From assembly GCA_014338005.1 (NCBI GenBank), contig QUBZ01000023.1:1-47406 (forward strand): DNA of 47,406 nucleotides. Direction: 5' to 3'. The notes beneath the pieces were generated by a model. The model ran no database searches, had not been told where the DNA came from, and saw only the letters and a list, made by a program, of their open reading frames with translations. Origin of the DNA: Chloroflexota bacterium (GTDB taxonomy: Bacteria > Chloroflexota > Anaerolineae > Aggregatilineales > Phototrophicaceae). A program made the translations under genes and the position numbers. Positions within the stretch are counted from its first letter, which is position 1, and every line of letters starts with the position of its first letter. Positions 35,608 to 43,102 of this stretch are shown here, one piece after another.

Positions 35608-38196
35608 TCAACCGGCAGCGCCATTCCGCACCACAAAATCTATAAATGCCTCTCGCCCCAGCGCCGGAACGCGGAAAACCTTAAAATCATCGCGCGGTTT
35701 GGCGGTGTAAACGATCTGCCAGTACCCAGTCGGGAACAGCTCTTGCAGCCGCCGTTCCGACTTGATGTCCTCGATGGAATAAAAGAACAGGATGTCCTTG
35801 TCCGGGTCAAAACGATACCGCCCGCCGGTCTGAGACAGCAGGTACAGAAAACGCGGCACACCGTCCGCCGCCGATTGGTCGCCGGCATCGCCGTCCGGGT
35901 CTACAATGCCGCCCGGCCAGTCCAGCAGCCCAGCTTCGATGCCGACCGCCCGATGATCCCACCAATACGGATAGGCCAGCATGAAAGCATTGCCGAATCC
36001 GCCGCCGCTTTGCGCGAAGCCGCGCAGATACGCCCCGGCTTCAGAGTACGGCGCGGGGGACGATTCAAAATAGGCCAGGTAATAATCGGTAAAATACGAT
36101 CGGTAGTTGCTGCTGGCAGCCCCGAACAAAACCAGCGCCGCCAGCCCGCCGCCCACGATCATCCCACGTTTGGGCAGCAGCCGCGCCGCCGACCCAACCA
36201 GCATCGCCAGTGGCAGCGCCGCGAACAGGTAAGCCTCTGGCAGCGTGCCGCTGGTGCGGGTGGCGCTGGGGTTTTCAATCGGGTAGGCAATCGAAAATGC
36301 CGATGGCAGCAGCATAACAAACAACATCAGCGGCAGCAGCCAGTCCACCACATCCCGCCGGCGAACCATACGCGCCAGCCATGCCGCCAGGCCGACCACG
36401 AGCAGCGTGCCGGTGAACGTATCCATCGCCGCCCGGTTCGGTACGCCGTTAAACCACAGCACGTCGCCTTTCCAGTTGTACATCAGCAGCGCGCTGCGGA
36501 TGTTATCCATCAGCACCGGCAGGTTCGCCCGGAATGCATCCAATCGTTCTTGCAGCGTCGCCTGTCGTTCCACCAGCTGCCCGGCTTCATCGCGGGCCAG
36601 GATTATATCGTCGCCCAGCAGGCGGCCTTCGGTCCGCATCCAGAACGAGTTGGGAAACTGCATCCAGAACGTCAGCAGCGGCACGAACACCACTGCCGCC
36701 ACCACCACCAGCACGGCCAGATGCTGCACGTAACGCTGCCGTTCGGCCCACGTCCGCGCTTTAAAAATCACCGCCAGCGCCGCGCCCAATACCACCACAA
36801 CCGGCAGCATCCGCGCCGCCTGGTAAGTGTACAGGCCGAACCCCAGCACCAGCCCGGCCAGGATAAAATCGCCGCGCCGGTTCGTCCGCAGCGCCCGGCT
36901 GAGGAAGATTATCAGCAGCGCCGCCACCAGCGGCGTCAGCACGATTCGCAGCCCCAGGCGGCTGAGCGCGGTATGCCAGTAGCTTACCGCCACCAGCGCC
37001 GCCAGCGCCAGACCGGCCAGGCTGCCCAGTTTCGGCTTATCCCGCCCGATCACCTCTCGCCCCATCCACCACAGCACCGGCAGCGTCAGCACACCTTCCA
37101 GCGCCGACAGCAGCTTGAGCGAGTCGAAGTCCATGCCCAGCCCCGGCAGCCGGGAAAACAAAGCCATCGCATACATCTGGAACGGCTCGCGCCCGCCGTT
37201 GTTCGGGAAAAACACCTGCGGATTGCCGTTCAGGATTCGCTGCGCGTCCAGCAGCTTTTCGACATGATCGCTGGTCATTTCCGGCGGGATGCGGCTCAAT
37301 TCGTTAACGCGGAAAAATGTCCCCACCAGCATGATCGCAGCCAGCGCCAGAAAGGTCGCATTCGAGCGAATCCGCACGCGCCGAACCCACTCCCAAATCC
37401 GCTGAAATCCCCAACCGGCAGGCGCGAAGGCTGCCACCCACAGCCCGATGCTGATAAACCATGCCATCACCCCTTCCAGCCGGAATACGTTGTCGGAAGT
37501 AAAGACGCCGGTCATGATGCTGAACGCCAGCCCTGCCCCGCCCAGCACCAGTCGAACGCGCAGATTGACGCCGTTTTCTCTCGGCACGTCAAACGTCTCA
37601 TCCGCTGTTGGGGGCGCAGCGGCGCGGCTGCCCCGCGCTGCCCACCATTTTTGCAGCGACGGCCAGGAAAGATAAATCTCGCTCGCCAGCCACAGCAAAA
37701 AACCGCCCAGCAGATATGGCGCGCCGACGTGCAGGCCGTACTGCTCCACTCGCTCTGCGGCCAGGATGCTGCTTCCGTATAGACCGACCAGCAGGGCAGC
37801 AATACGCAGTACGAACGCCGCCGCTTCGCGCTGCCGCGCTTGTGTTTCTTCCGGCGTCAGCGGCGCGGCGGGCGCTTCAAAAACCGACTTAAACGCCCGA
37901 AGCGGCGCTAAAACATCCTGCCTGACGCCGGAGATAGCGGGGTCGCGCCTTTGGGCCGGCGGGCGAACAAAACGCGCCATACGTTCTTTATCTTCATCAG
38001 TCGCCCGCAGAACTTCCCGAAAAACTGCCCAGGTCACGCCCGGCGCGCGCCAGAACTGGCCGATCAGCTCCGCCAGCGTCCAGTCTTCGATGCCGGTTGG
38101 TTTTTCCGAATCGGCTTTCAAATCAGTCTCACCGCCGGGGGATGGGGTTTCTTCCCCGGCGGATTTCTGCTCCCAATCCTCAAACGGTGTATTCAT
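35608..38196 (-). CDS. GT39/ArnT-like polytopic glycosyltransferase family protein
   Basis: This 862-aa membrane protein opens with a charged cytoplasmic region of about 110 residues (Glu/Lys/Asp-rich), two to four helices, then the glycosyltransferase core near residue 290. The first extracytoplasmic loop reads RIPPEMTSDHVEKLLDA (Asp310 and nearby Glu, the acidic position of GT-C enzymes), followed by NNGGREPFQMYAMALF. About ten helices and a soluble C-terminal domain of about 120 residues complete it. It probably transfers a sugar from a polyprenyl-phosphate donor (family knowledge; substrate unknown). ATG 38196 overlaps the methyltransferase stop (ATGA). The frame extends eight codons further upstream, but that would overlap more. 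Confidence 0.82.
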   Translation of the reverse strand: MNTPFEDWEQKSAGEETPSPGGETDLKADSEKPTGIEDWTLAELIGQFWRAPGVTWAVFREVLRATDEDKERMARFVRPPAQRRDPAISGVRQDVLAPLRAFKSVFEAPAAPLTPEETQARQREAAAFVLRIAALLVGLYGSSILAAERVEQYGLHVGAPYLLGGFLLWLASEIYLSWPSLQKWWAARGSRAAAPPTADETFDVPRENGVNLRVRLVLGGAGLAFSIMTGVFTSDNVFRLEGVMAWFISIGLWVAAFAPAGWGFQRIWEWVRRVRIRSNATFLALAAIMLVGTFFRVNELSRIPPEMTSDHVEKLLDAQRILNGNPQVFFPNNGGREPFQMYAMALFSRLPGLGMDFDSLKLLSALEGVLTLPVLWWMGREVIGRDKPKLGSLAGLALAALVAVSYWHTALSRLGLRIVLTPLVAALLIIFLSRALRTNRRGDFILAGLVLGFGLYTYQAARMLPVVVVLGAALAVIFKARTWAERQRYVQHLAVLVVVAAVVFVPLLTFWMQFPNSFWMRTEGRLLGDDIILARDEAGQLVERQATLQERLDAFRANLPVLMDNIRSALLMYNWKGDVLWFNGVPNRAAMDTFTGTLLVVGLAAWLARMVRRRDVVDWLLPLMLFVMLLPSAFSIAYPIENPSATRTSGTLPEAYLFAALPLAMLVGSAARLLPKRGMIVGGGLAALVLFGAASSNYRSYFTDYYLAYFESSPAPYSEAGAYLRGFAQSGGGFGNAFMLAYPYWWDHRAVGIEAGLLDWPGGIVDPDGDAGDQSAADGVPRFLYLLSQTGGRYRFDPDKDILFFYSIEDIKSERRLQELFPTGYWQIVYTAKPRDDFKVFRVPALGREAFIDFVVRNGAAG

Positions 38197-39080
38197 TCGG
38201 CCTTGCGCCCCTTGATGCACAGGTTCACCGTAGACCGTCCCGGCGGTTCGTTCATCACGTTCGGGCGGTCGAAGAAGTTTAACACCTTGAGTCCCAGATT
38301 GATGGGATTGAGCAGACTGCCCGAATTTTTGTCGAAGGCTGTCCGGTCGGCGGCATTCGCCATCGCTTTTGGCAGCGCGCCGGACTCCAGCAGCGGCTTG
38401 CCCAGTCCGTAAACCAGATTATGAATGAATGGGAAGCTGTAATGCGTGAAAGCGCGTTCTTCCTCAATGATGAAGCCCGCCGCCAGCACGCTCGCGCGCA
38501 GTTGTTCCGGCGTGTACAGCCGCACGTGGTTGGCCCAGATACCCGCCAGCGGCCCGCGTCCGATGTGCCGGTTAAACAGCGTCTCCAGCGTTTTATTGAT
38601 GGGGTCCCACCAGAAAGGATAGTTGGCGTTCGGCACAGTGATGGCGACCACCCCGCCCGGTTTAAGCACCCGGTAAACTTCCTTCAGGCCATCCACATCG
38701 CGTTCGACGTGTTCCAGGATTTCCGACAAAATCACGCCGTCGAAGGTGTTATCCGGGTATGGCAGCGCATAAATGTTGGCATTGTTGAGCAGAATACCCG
38801 GCAGATGCCCAATATTCTGTCTGGCCTTCTGGATGATCTCCCAGTCCAGTTCCAGCCCCACCAGCCGGCATTGGCTGACGTACCGGAACATATTGAGATA
38901 AAAGCCCCGTCCGCAGGCGCAGTCCAGGATAAACGACTCATCCTGGGGATTAATCCACTCAAAAATCGTCCGCACGCGCTTTTTGAAAGCCATGTCGGCC
39001 TCGTTGCGCGTCATATGTTCAATCGTCGCCAAGTCTACCATCGTCATGTTTAAAGAAAATTCCCGGTACAGCCCATCCAT
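38193..39080 (-). CDS. Class I SAM-dependent methyltransferase
   Basis: This 295-aa protein has the S-adenosylmethionine-binding glycine-rich motif FILDCACGRGFYL near residue 50, an acidic post-I residue in LVGLELDWE, and motif II/III in ILEHVERDVDGLKEVYRVLKPGGVVAITVPNANYP near residue 125. The methyltransferase-11 type suggests sugar or lipid methylation in the glycan pathway. It starts 3 bp after the GT4 gene and overlaps the GT39 gene by 4 bp, so it is translated with them. Confidence 0.9.
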   Translation of the reverse strand: MDGLYREFSLNMTMVDLATIEHMTRNEADMAFKKRVRTIFEWINPQDESFILDCACGRGFYLNMFRYVSQCRLVGLELDWEIIQKARQNIGHLPGILLNNANIYALPYPDNTFDGVILSEILEHVERDVDGLKEVYRVLKPGGVVAITVPNANYPFWWDPINKTLETLFNRHIGRGPLAGIWANHVRLYTPEQLRASVLAAGFIIEEERAFTHYSFPFIHNLVYGLGKPLLESGALPKAMANAADRTAFDKNSGSLLNPINLGLKVLNFFDRPNVMNEPPGRSTVNLCIKGRKAE

Positions 39081-39083
39081 GTA

Positions 39084-40307
39084 TTAGTTGTGCTTCCGTT
39101 CCGGGGCGGCGTACCGGCGCAGGATGCGCTCGTAACCGTCCACCGTCTCTTTAAACGAAAAGATGCGTTCGATGTCCTCACGCGGTTTGATGTACTGTTC
39201 GCGGCTGCGGATGACTTCGACCAGCGCCTCCCCGATTGAACGCCAGTCGCCCGCTTTCGCCAGCTTGCCCATGCCCGTAACCTGCACCGGCACACGCCCG
39301 CCGGGGGTGTCGGTCATCACCACCGGCGTTCCGCTTAACATGGCCTCAACCTGCACCAGCGCGAAACACTCGGTATCGCTGGTCAGTGCCAGCACATCGC
39401 AGGCTGCGTAAAAATCGGCCATATACTGCATGTCATCCACCAGCCCGACAAAAACAAGCTGATCGCGGTACTGGTTGACCAACGCCTGATGCCGCTCCCA
39501 GGTATCTTCATAAGGGATATCGTACTCGCCCACAAACACCACCCGCGCCTGGGGATAGGTCTGGTTCACCACCTCCAGCGCCTTTATCAACAGGTCTGGT
39601 CGTTTTTCCTGCACGAAACGTCCTGAAAAACCGATCACCGGCCCGCCATCCTGTGACCACTGCGCTCGTAAAGCTTTGACCCGTTCGGGGTTGGGCAGCG
39701 GCATATGATTGGGCGGGTAAACCGGCGTTACTTTATCCAGAAACGGGCGCAGATAATATGAATGTTCGGCATAATCGCGGCTGTAAGCGATGATGCGCGC
39801 CGCCCGTTTCGCCATAAATTTATACATGACGAACATGATGTTTTTGATGAAGCTGTTCGCCAATCCCGGCGGCAGCACCAGATCGCCGTGATGCGTGACG
39901 ACAACCTTTCGCCCGGCCAGTTTTGCCAGCACCGCGATCAGCGCCGTTTCCAGCATCGGCGTGTGGATGCTCACCACATCATGTTGCAGCATCAGCGCGT
40001 AGGCCGCCCAGGGATAGGCCGGCATAATCATGCCCCGGCTGATCGGAATCGGCGGCGCCCACAGCCGCACCACCCGCACCCCATTATAAATTTCGTCGTC
40101 ACGCGGCAGCGACAGCTTGTAACGCGCCGTCAGCACCGTGACTTCGTGGCCGCGCCGCGCCAGTTCCTCCGCCACGCGCTGCACGTGGATGGTCAGCCCT
40201 GTTCGATGGGGGACGTAATACAGCAAACACATTAAAATTTTGAGCTTTCGACCATCTCCTTCGGCCTGCGCTTCAATCTGATCTGCCGCGTTTGCCTCAA
40301 ACCTCAT
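39084..40307 (-). CDS. GT4-family glycosyltransferase (GT-B fold)
   Basis: This 407-aa cytoplasmic, membrane-associated protein resembles GT4 enzymes. The N-terminal acceptor domain has KILMCLLYYVPHRTGLTIHVQRVAEELARRGHEVTVLT. The C-terminal Rossmann domain has VIGFSGRFVQEKRPDLLIKA near residue 225 and the EX7E-type donor site in TDTECFALVQVEAMLSGTPVV near residue 315. It would transfer a sugar from a nucleotide-sugar to a lipid or glycan acceptor. ATG 40307 overlaps the flippase stop by 11 bp and has AAGGTGG about ten bases upstream. An upstream in-frame start at 40391 would intrude deeply into the flippase gene. Confidence 0.92.
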   Translation of the reverse strand: MRFEANAADQIEAQAEGDGRKLKILMCLLYYVPHRTGLTIHVQRVAEELARRGHEVTVLTARYKLSLPRDDEIYNGVRVVRLWAPPIPISRGMIMPAYPWAAYALMLQHDVVSIHTPMLETALIAVLAKLAGRKVVVTHHGDLVLPPGLANSFIKNIMFVMYKFMAKRAARIIAYSRDYAEHSYYLRPFLDKVTPVYPPNHMPLPNPERVKALRAQWSQDGGPVIGFSGRFVQEKRPDLLIKALEVVNQTYPQARVVFVGEYDIPYEDTWERHQALVNQYRDQLVFVGLVDDMQYMADFYAACDVLALTSDTECFALVQVEAMLSGTPVVMTDTPGGRVPVQVTGMGKLAKAGDWRSIGEALVEVIRSREQYIKPREDIERIFSFKETVDGYERILRRYAAPERKHN

Positions 40308-41340
40308 CGTGAACAACCACCTTACTCCGGCCCATTCCCTGGACGCCCCGCGAAAGCTGTCCCAGGGAAATGCCCTCTTGAATAAGCCCAACCATGCCGG
40401 TGCTGACGTGTACCGTCAGGTTAACGCCATGTACCACCAGCGCGAAGGCAGCAGCCACCTCGAACGGCTCGCCGTATCCAGTCGCCGCCAGCGCCAGCAG
40501 GATAGACCACTCATACGTACCCAGATTGCCCGGCACTGCCGGAACAGCGATGGAGAAGGCCACCGCCGCGATATACAGGCTGGTCGCCATCCAGCTCGCC
40601 GTATCGTAGAATGCGAACATCAGCACGTAGCCGGCAGCGACCGAAAGCCCCCAGGCGACCGCCGTCCAGCCCAGCGCCAGCAGCAGCGCGCGCGGCTGTG
40701 CCAGCGGCAGCAGGCCATCGAGAAACTGCACGAACCACACCGACAGCCGCGACAGTCCTGAACCAGAATTTTCCGCTACCCCGGCACGGTCGAACCGCCC
40801 GACTACCGCCGCCAGCAGGCGCAGCGCCAGCGTTCGCCGCCGCGAGAGCAGCACCATCCCCAGAAAAACCGCCAGTGCCAGCGGCCCGGCGGCTGCCGCC
40901 GCTGTCCGCAGTTCATCCGGCACCGGGCCGGCAGCCAGCGCCGCCGCCAGCAGCACAACCACCGCCAGCAGGTCAAGCAGCCGCTCTACGATAATCGTAC
41001 TGGCCGTCTGGAAAACCGGCACAGGCGGGTCGGCGCGCGTCGCCAGATACACCCGCGCCACTTCGCCTATCCGCAGCGGCAGCACACCGTTCACCAGATA
41101 GGCTGCATTCATAATGTTGAACGCCCGCCGCAGCGGCAGTGCGCCGTTCAGCAGCCCACGCCAGCGAATCGCCCGCGCCGCCAGCCCCACCAGCAGCAGC
41201 CCTGCCGTCGGCAGCAGATAGACGTAGCGCGCCCGCGCCAGCGCCGCCCCCAACGCAGCCACATCCACCTGCGACATGATAAAAACAATTGCCAGGAGGC
41301 TGACGACTCCTCCCAAAAATCCGATACGCCAGCGGTTCAC
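40297..41340 (-). CDS. LPG-synthase transmembrane-domain (UPF0104/AglD-like) protein
   Basis: This 347-aa integral membrane protein has eight or so helices and the family features: RAIRWRGLL near residue 57, LVNGVLPLRIGEVARVYL near residue 83, and a second ERLLDLLAVV segment near residue 118. The family includes the flippase half of MprF and AglD-like proteins that help handle polyprenyl-linked sugars, so lipid or lipid-glycan translocation fits. The GTG start has GAAAGG six bases upstream. It is the first gene of the minus-strand run and has the clearest GGAAA-N15-TATAAT promoter in front of it. Confidence 0.88.
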   Translation of the reverse strand: MNRWRIGFLGGVVSLLAIVFIMSQVDVAALGAALARARYVYLLPTAGLLLVGLAARAIRWRGLLNGALPLRRAFNIMNAAYLVNGVLPLRIGEVARVYLATRADPPVPVFQTASTIIVERLLDLLAVVVLLAAALAAGPVPDELRTAAAAAGPLALAVFLGMVLLSRRRTLALRLLAAVVGRFDRAGVAENSGSGLSRLSVWFVQFLDGLLPLAQPRALLLALGWTAVAWGLSVAAGYVLMFAFYDTASWMATSLYIAAVAFSIAVPAVPGNLGTYEWSILLALAATGYGEPFEVAAAFALVVHGVNLTVHVSTGMVGLIQEGISLGQLSRGVQGMGRSKVVVHDEV

Positions 41341-41367
41341 AATCGGCCTTTCGCAAAAACGCCTGTT

Positions 41368-41394
41368 ATTATACGGCGCGGCGGTACAATTTCC
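41368..41394 (-). promoter_or_regulatory. Candidate ECF-type promoter at the head of the gene run
   Basis: GGAAAT (41394-41389), a 15-bp spacer and TATAAT (41373-41368), within the longer string TGAGGAAAT. The start codon lies about 30 bp downstream. The gap faces the divergently transcribed tRNA gene. Confidence 0.6.
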
Positions 41395-41486
41395 TCATAT
41401 TCTGAACTCACACTTTAGCATTAAGGCCGGAGGTTGAGAAGAGGTGTTTTTTACGACTGCCCGACGGCTGCCGTGTTCTGCGGCGC

Positions 41487-41515
41487 TTGACATCCCCCGC
41501 CGCCCGGCCTATAAT
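41487..41515 (+). promoter_or_regulatory. Consensus sigma70 promoter of tRNA-Gly
   Basis: TTGACA (41487-41492), exactly 17 bp, TATAAT (41510-41515): both hexamers are perfect. The tRNA 5' end is 13 bp after the -10 box, so transcription should begin only a few bases before the mature end. Confidence 0.85.
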
Positions 41516-41528
41516 ATCTTCAAATTAT

Positions 41529-41601
41529 GCGGGTGTAGCTCAGTTGGTAGAGCACTTGCTTCCCAAGCAAGGTGTCGTGGGTTCGAGTCCCATTACCCGC
41601 T
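41529..41601 (+). tRNA. tRNA-Gly (anticodon CCC)
   Basis: A full cloverleaf is readable: acceptor GCGGGTG / TACCCGC with one G-T pair, D-arm with GTTGGTAGAGC, anticodon stem CTTGC / GCAAG around the loop TTCCCAA (anticodon CCC at 41562-41564, reading GGG), and T-arm GTGGG-TTCGAGT-CCCAT. The discriminator base is T. The 3' CCA is not encoded and must be added by nucleotidyltransferase. Confidence 0.95.
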
Positions 41602-41648
41602 CAGATGCGAAAATGCCCCTGAAACATGGGGTGTTTTTGTACAGAGCT

Positions 41649-41818
41649 GTAGGGATGGCCTTCTGGCCGTCCACGCGCCACCGGACACGCCCGCCCGTCT
41701 TGACCCCCTCCGGCGCCGCTCCGCGCCACCTCCCCCGAATTCAGGGGAGGGCAGTCAACAAGGCGCGCCGCCGCCACCACCGGACGCGCCGTAGGATCGG
41801 TCTTCTGGCCCTCCGCGT
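41649..41818. repeat. Repeat-rich gap with two related palindromic units
   Basis: The 270-bp gap after the tRNA has no credible gene. Two copies of a unit starting GTAGG and containing CTTCTGGCC (41649-41672 and 41791-41814) are separated by a GC palindrome (CTCCCCCGAATTCAGGGGAG, about 41731-41750). A short CACCGGACxCGCC string also occurs twice. They look like degenerate REP-type elements. Confidence 0.55.
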
Positions 41819-41873
41819 CCCTACTGCACCCCCTCAGATTCCAGAAGACCAGAGTTCCAGAGTCCAAAAGAAA

Positions 41874-42283
41874 TTAAGAAGGGACGCCACCCAAAACCAC
41901 CCGAAAACCGCTGTAGATGAAACGATTGAACGGGTTGCTCCTGAACCGGTAGGCGGCACGGGCATCGTGCCGATCGAAGCTCCACGAACCCCCGCGCAAC
42001 ACCCGACGCGCGTCGCCTTCCGGGTCATTCATGCCGGGGTGCTGGTATTCGTCCGCCCAGGCCGTCAAACACCACTCCCATACGTTGCCGCTCATGTCCA
42101 GCACCCCATACGGCGACGCGCCGTCCGGCAACAATCCCACCGCGCTGGTCTGCCCGATGCCCGTCTCGTCCGTATTGCCCTTCGCCGGGTCGAACTCATT
42201 CCCGTAAGGGTAGATCAACCCCTTCGTCCCCCGCGCCGCTTTCTCCCATTCCGCCCCGGTCGGCAGGCGGATTTGCCGGCTCA
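41874..42283 (-). pseudogene. Formylglycine-generating-enzyme-like (SUMF1/FGE-sulfatase) gene remnant
   Basis: The frame encodes about 136 residues matching the C-terminal half of the SUMF1 family: IRLPTGAEWEKAARG, YPYGNEFDPAKGNTDETG, the highly conserved YGVLDMSGNVWEWC, VLRGGSWSF and NRFIYSGFRVV at the end. The N-terminal half (about 120 residues, including the usual MG-S start of the domain) is missing. Upstream the frame runs straight into a 71-bp palindromic repeat and then unrelated sequence with no good start codon. A short upstream stretch in another frame (TDPQPEARAAVDRALALL) may be a scrap of the original N-terminal region. I read it as a truncated, probably non-expressed gene. Confidence 0.7.
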
Positions 42284-42354
42284 CCTCATCCCCCAACCCT
42301 TTCTCCATAGGCGAAGGGGAGTCTCCCTCTCCTTTGGAGAGGGTCGGGGTGAGG
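42284..42354. repeat. 71-bp dispersed palindromic repeat at the FGE truncation point
   Basis: The element begins CCTCATCCCCCAACCCT and ends with the imperfect complement AGGGTCGGGGTGAGG, with a smaller internal hairpin (TCTCC / GGAGA). It is of the type that is translated as PTLSKGEGDSPSP in many genomes. It abuts the conserved part of the FGE remnant exactly, suggesting that the repeat was involved in the deletion. Confidence 0.65.
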
Positions 42355-42632
42355 TTTGAGAAACCCCTAAACAACCCTGCTGTCCAGGCGCAGCAGCGCC
42401 AAGGCACGGTCAACAGCGGCGCGCGCTTCCGGCTGCGGGTCGGTGCGCAAGCGGCGCTGTTATTAGCATACCGTAAATCGCGCGCGGATAAAACCGTGTG
42501 AAAGGGCTGTGTCGCGGCTTCGAGTCCTGTGATTTTCCCAGGGTGTAAAAAATATCCTAAAAACGTGCTGTTTTTAGCCCGGCAGGCATTGGCATAGTGT
42601 AAAATCAAAACAAATGCAGTTAAGGGGGTATC
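42355..42632. other. Gap without a gene; contains T-arm-like tRNA fragment
   Basis: Together with the 71-bp repeat next to it this makes about 350 bp without a gene. Nothing is coding here apart from the possible FGE scrap near 42390-42470. At 42511-42527 the plus strand repeats 15 of 17 bases of the tRNA-Gly T-arm region (41574-41590), including TTCGAGTCC, but the flanks do not form a tRNA. AAGGGGG just before 42633 is the ribosome-binding site of the next small gene. Confidence 0.5.
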
Positions 42633-42812
42633 ATGTCAGACAATTTTTTCAAGACACCGCTGGGGGTTATCATTACGTTTTTGGCGATCGTTGGGGCAAT
42701 TGCGCTGTGCAGTAACCCGCATCTGATCTATCTGCCCATGTCAATCATTTCTTGGTTAATCTGGATTGTCCTCGGCATTGTCGTAATTGTGTTTTTACTC
42801 AAGCGCATGTAA
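42633..42812 (+). CDS. 59-aa two-helix membrane protein
   Basis: A short gene encodes MSDNFFKTPL at the N-terminus, a first hydrophobic helix (about residues 11-26), a short loop with Cys-Ser-Asn-Pro-His, a second helix (about 36-56) with Trp residues, and a basic end LLKRM. AAGGGGG lies four bases before the ATG. A small hairpin with TTTT follows the stop. No family is recognised. Composition and ribosome-binding site argue for a real gene; the opposite-strand frame overlapping it has no such support. Confidence 0.65.
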   Translation: MSDNFFKTPLGVIITFLAIVGAIALCSNPHLIYLPMSIISWLIWIVLGIVVIVFLLKRM

Positions 42813-42813
42813 A

Positions 42814-42835
42814 AAGTCCCGCCGGGCTTCTTTTG
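42814..42835 (+). terminator. Possible terminator of the 59-aa gene
   Basis: AAG-T-CCC pairs with GGG-CTT around a 3-nt loop and is followed by CTTTTG. It is short and has a bulge, so it is a weak candidate. The next 120 bp up to the pfk promoter show nothing else. Confidence 0.4.
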
Positions 42836-42955
42836 TGTTATAAAACCCCGATCATTCGTCATACAAAAAGCGATTCGCCGCTCGTCCACAACCGGCGGCT
42901 TTAACGCGCGCTTAACCCACTGCGACTGTTGGCCGGCCACGAAATCGCGCGGCGG

Positions 42956-42964
42956 TGTTATAAT
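42956..42964 (+). promoter_or_regulatory. Extended -10 promoter upstream of the phosphofructokinase gene
   Basis: TGTTATAAT is an exact extended -10 element, identical to that before the GH16-like gene. It is about 140 bp before the start codon, so the message would have a leader of roughly 130 bases in which I see no riboswitch-like structure. Confidence 0.45.
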
Positions 42965-43102
42965 AATGGCTGCGAATGAAAAAGGCGCGCTCATGACCGG
43001 TGCGCGTCAAAATAACGCCGGCGGCCAGTTTGCGCCGCCAGACTGACATTTACCCTCAAACCGTAACACAACCTGCTCTGAATCAGGGGGAATTTGACGA
43101 AC

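Noticed and set aside
33757..37782. A 1341-codon open frame on the plus strand opposite the two largest glycosyltransferase genes
   Set aside because: It runs antisense across two genes with recognisable families and membrane helices. Its translation is rich in Arg, Gln, His and Pro with no domain pattern, as expected for a GC-rich shadow frame.
41649..41818. A CRISPR array in the repeat-rich gap
   Set aside because: The two units are degenerate, palindromic and not evenly spaced; there are no further copies and no cas genes in the window.
42511..42527. A second tRNA gene near 42.5 kb
   Set aside because: Only a T-arm-like string is present; no acceptor, D or anticodon arm can be folded around it.
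42355..42608. Upstream extension of the FGE-like frame to a TTG start
   Set aside because: The extension crosses the palindromic repeat and has no similarity to the SUMF1 family; it is an accidental open frame, so only the conserved part is annotated as a remnant.
42728..42994. An 88-codon minus-strand frame in the gap before pfk
   Set aside because: It overlaps the 59-aa membrane protein on the other strand, has no ribosome-binding site, and its composition is unlike a folded protein.
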